From: JBFGCT01 sp041581055
Lineage (GTDB): Bacteria > Actinomycetota > Acidimicrobiia > Acidimicrobiales > Ilumatobacteraceae
Assembly (NCBI GenBank): GCA_041581055.1
Contig: JBFGCT010000201.1
Coordinates: 1 to 6,692, forward strand
Reading direction: 5' to 3'
Length of the DNA stretch: 6,692 bases
Part shown: positions 5,797 through 6,692 of the stretch, one piece after another
Layout: every line of letters starts with the position of its first letter
How positions within the stretch are numbered: the first letter of the stretch is position 1
Position numbers and translations under genes: made by a program
Notes under the pieces: model-generated
Databases searched by the model: none
Seen by the model: the letters and a program-made list of their open reading frames with translations, nothing else
Told to the model about the DNA's origin: nothing

Positions 5797-6692
5797 TCAT
5801 CCTGCGGGCGCGATCTCCGCCTCGTCGGGCGCCGGTTCGGCGCCCCCGCTTCGATCGCTCCGCTGCAACAGTAGCGACGCCAGGACGAGGAAAATCGACA
5901 CCGCCAGCATCACGACCGAGACGGCGTTGATCAGCGGGGTCACGCCGCGGCGGATCAACCCGAACACGTAGACCGGCAGCGTCGTCGACCCAGGGCCGGA
6001 GACGAACTGCGTGACCACGACGTCGTCGAGCGACAGCGTCAGGGCGAGCAGCGCCCCCGCCGCGACGCCGGGCGCGATCAGCGGCAGCGTGACATGGCGG
6101 AACGTCTTCCAGCGGGTCGCGTACAGGTCGAGCGCCGCCTCCTCCAGGCCCTCGTCCATCCCGGCGAGCCGCGCCCGCACGATGATCGAGACGAAGCTGA
6201 TGTTGAACGCGATGTGGCTGACGACGATCGTCGTGAACCCCTTGGCGTACTGCACGCCGAACACCGAGTCGATCAGGTCCAGGGCCTGGGAGAAGAACAG
6301 CAACATCATCACCGCCATCGTCACGTCGGGGATGATGATCGGCAGGTAGAGCAGCGCGTCGAAGACCTGCTTGCCGCGGAACGTGAACCGCTCGAGGGCG
6401 AGGGCCGCCATCGTGCCGAGCACGACCGAGATGACCGTCGAGAAGAAGGCGACCTTGACCGAGATCCAGATCGCGTCCTTGATCGGCTCGTTGTCGGCGA
6501 ACTCCCGGTACCACTCGAGCGTGAAGCCACCCCACGTGCCGACGTTGCGGTTGGCGCTGAACGAGAAGATCAGCAGCAGGATGATGGGCGCGTAGAAGAA
6601 GGCGTACACCAGCACCGCGTTGGCGTTGAGGAACCATCGCGTCGCGCCCCGCGGGGCGGCCGTGCTCTGCGTGATGTTAACAGCGTCCTGCC
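5797..6692 (-). CDS. potC: Polyamine ABC transporter permease (PotC-type), N-terminus cut by window edge
   Basis: This inner-membrane permease subunit pairs with PotB and the PotA ATPase to import spermidine/putrescine. The frame stays open to the right edge with 297 residues in the window. A GTG at 6615 would begin inside transmembrane helix 1, so the true start is more likely upstream; PotC normally has about ten residues before that helix, here RWFLNANA. Counting from the first complete codon, six hydrophobic helices lie near 27-45, 74-98, 112-133, 152-171, 205-230 and 254-275. The EAA coupling loop is LEEAALDLYATRWKTF (from about 182), ending in TLPLIAPG, with Tyr where the usual EAAxxxG has Gly. 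LTLSLDDVVVTQFVSGPG (about 217-234) matches the PotC signature closely. The C-terminal 20 residues are a Pro/Glu/Asp-rich tail. It is followed by potD after 71 nt, and potA/potB are expected upstream. Confidence 0.92.
   Translation of the reverse strand, partial: QDAVNITQSTAAPRGATRWFLNANAVLVYAFFYAPIILLLIFSFSANRNVGTWGGFTLEWYREFADNEPIKDAIWISVKVAFFSTVISVVLGTMAALALERFTFRGKQVFDALLYLPIIIPDVTMAVMMLLFFSQALDLIDSVFGVQYAKGFTTIVVSHIAFNISFVSIIVRARLAGMDEGLEEAALDLYATRWKTFRHVTLPLIAPGVAAGALLALTLSLDDVVVTQFVSGPGSTTLPVYVFGLIRRGVTPLINAVSVVMLAVSIFLVLASLLLQRSDRSGGAEPAPDEAEIAPAG

Noticed and set aside
60..5971. Long plus-strand open frames (for example 60-1088, 799-2310, 2320-4197, 4508-5971)
   Set aside because: They lie antisense to well-supported minus-strand genes, are extremely rich in Arg/Val/Gly/Ala with low-complexity runs, and show no family motif. 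They are side effects of high GC content.
4592..6637. A single long frame fusing potD with upstream sequence in place of the permease
   Set aside because: The part above 5725 is out of frame with the permease and lacks membrane segments. The lipoprotein signal and the SD fix the potD start at 5725.

Overview
The window is GC-rich bacterial DNA, with G or C at most third codon positions, and every convincing gene lies on the minus strand. Codon use, close head-to-tail packing with GTGA/ATGA overlaps, and the protein types suggest a high-GC actinobacterium, possibly of the Acidimicrobiia (Ilumatobacter-like). That taxonomic placement is an inference and no marker gene is present to fix it.

Read in the direction of transcription (from high to low coordinates), the window opens inside a PotC-type polyamine ABC permease whose N-terminus is cut by the right edge (6692-5797). 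A 71-nt gap with a perfect 16-bp palindrome follows. Next come a PotD-type lipoprotein that binds polyamine (5725-4592), a small gamma-glutamylcyclotransferase-like enzyme (4595-4209) and a cytosolic GH13 alpha-glucosidase (4212-2641). PotD, the cyclotransferase and the glucosidase are joined by 4-nt start/stop overlaps, so they very likely form one translationally coupled operon with the transporter. The potA and potB partners would be expected beyond the right edge.

The 168-nt gap at 2640-2473 holds the most unusual structure: two direct copies of a 47-bp element, each with 14-bp perfect inverted-repeat arms around a conserved 19-nt loop. The distal arm of copy 2 runs into the glucosidase gene and supplies its last two codons and its stop. 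The loop of copy 1 also has an 11-nt perfect complement just before the next gene.

The left part carries a cytosolic formylglycine-dependent sulfatase (2472-844), possibly expressed from a leaderless promoter. After 34 nt comes a crotonase-superfamily (enoyl-CoA hydratase/isomerase-like) protein (809 to the left edge, C-terminus cut off) that lacks both classical catalytic glutamates. Its N-terminus is an X-Pro-X linker encoded by a 9-bp tandem repeat.

Functionally there seem to be two transcription blocks. One imports polyamines (or related amines) and handles a gamma-glutamyl compound and an alpha-glucoside. The other holds a sulfatase and an acyl-CoA enzyme. No mobile-element genes, RNA genes or CRISPR array were found.
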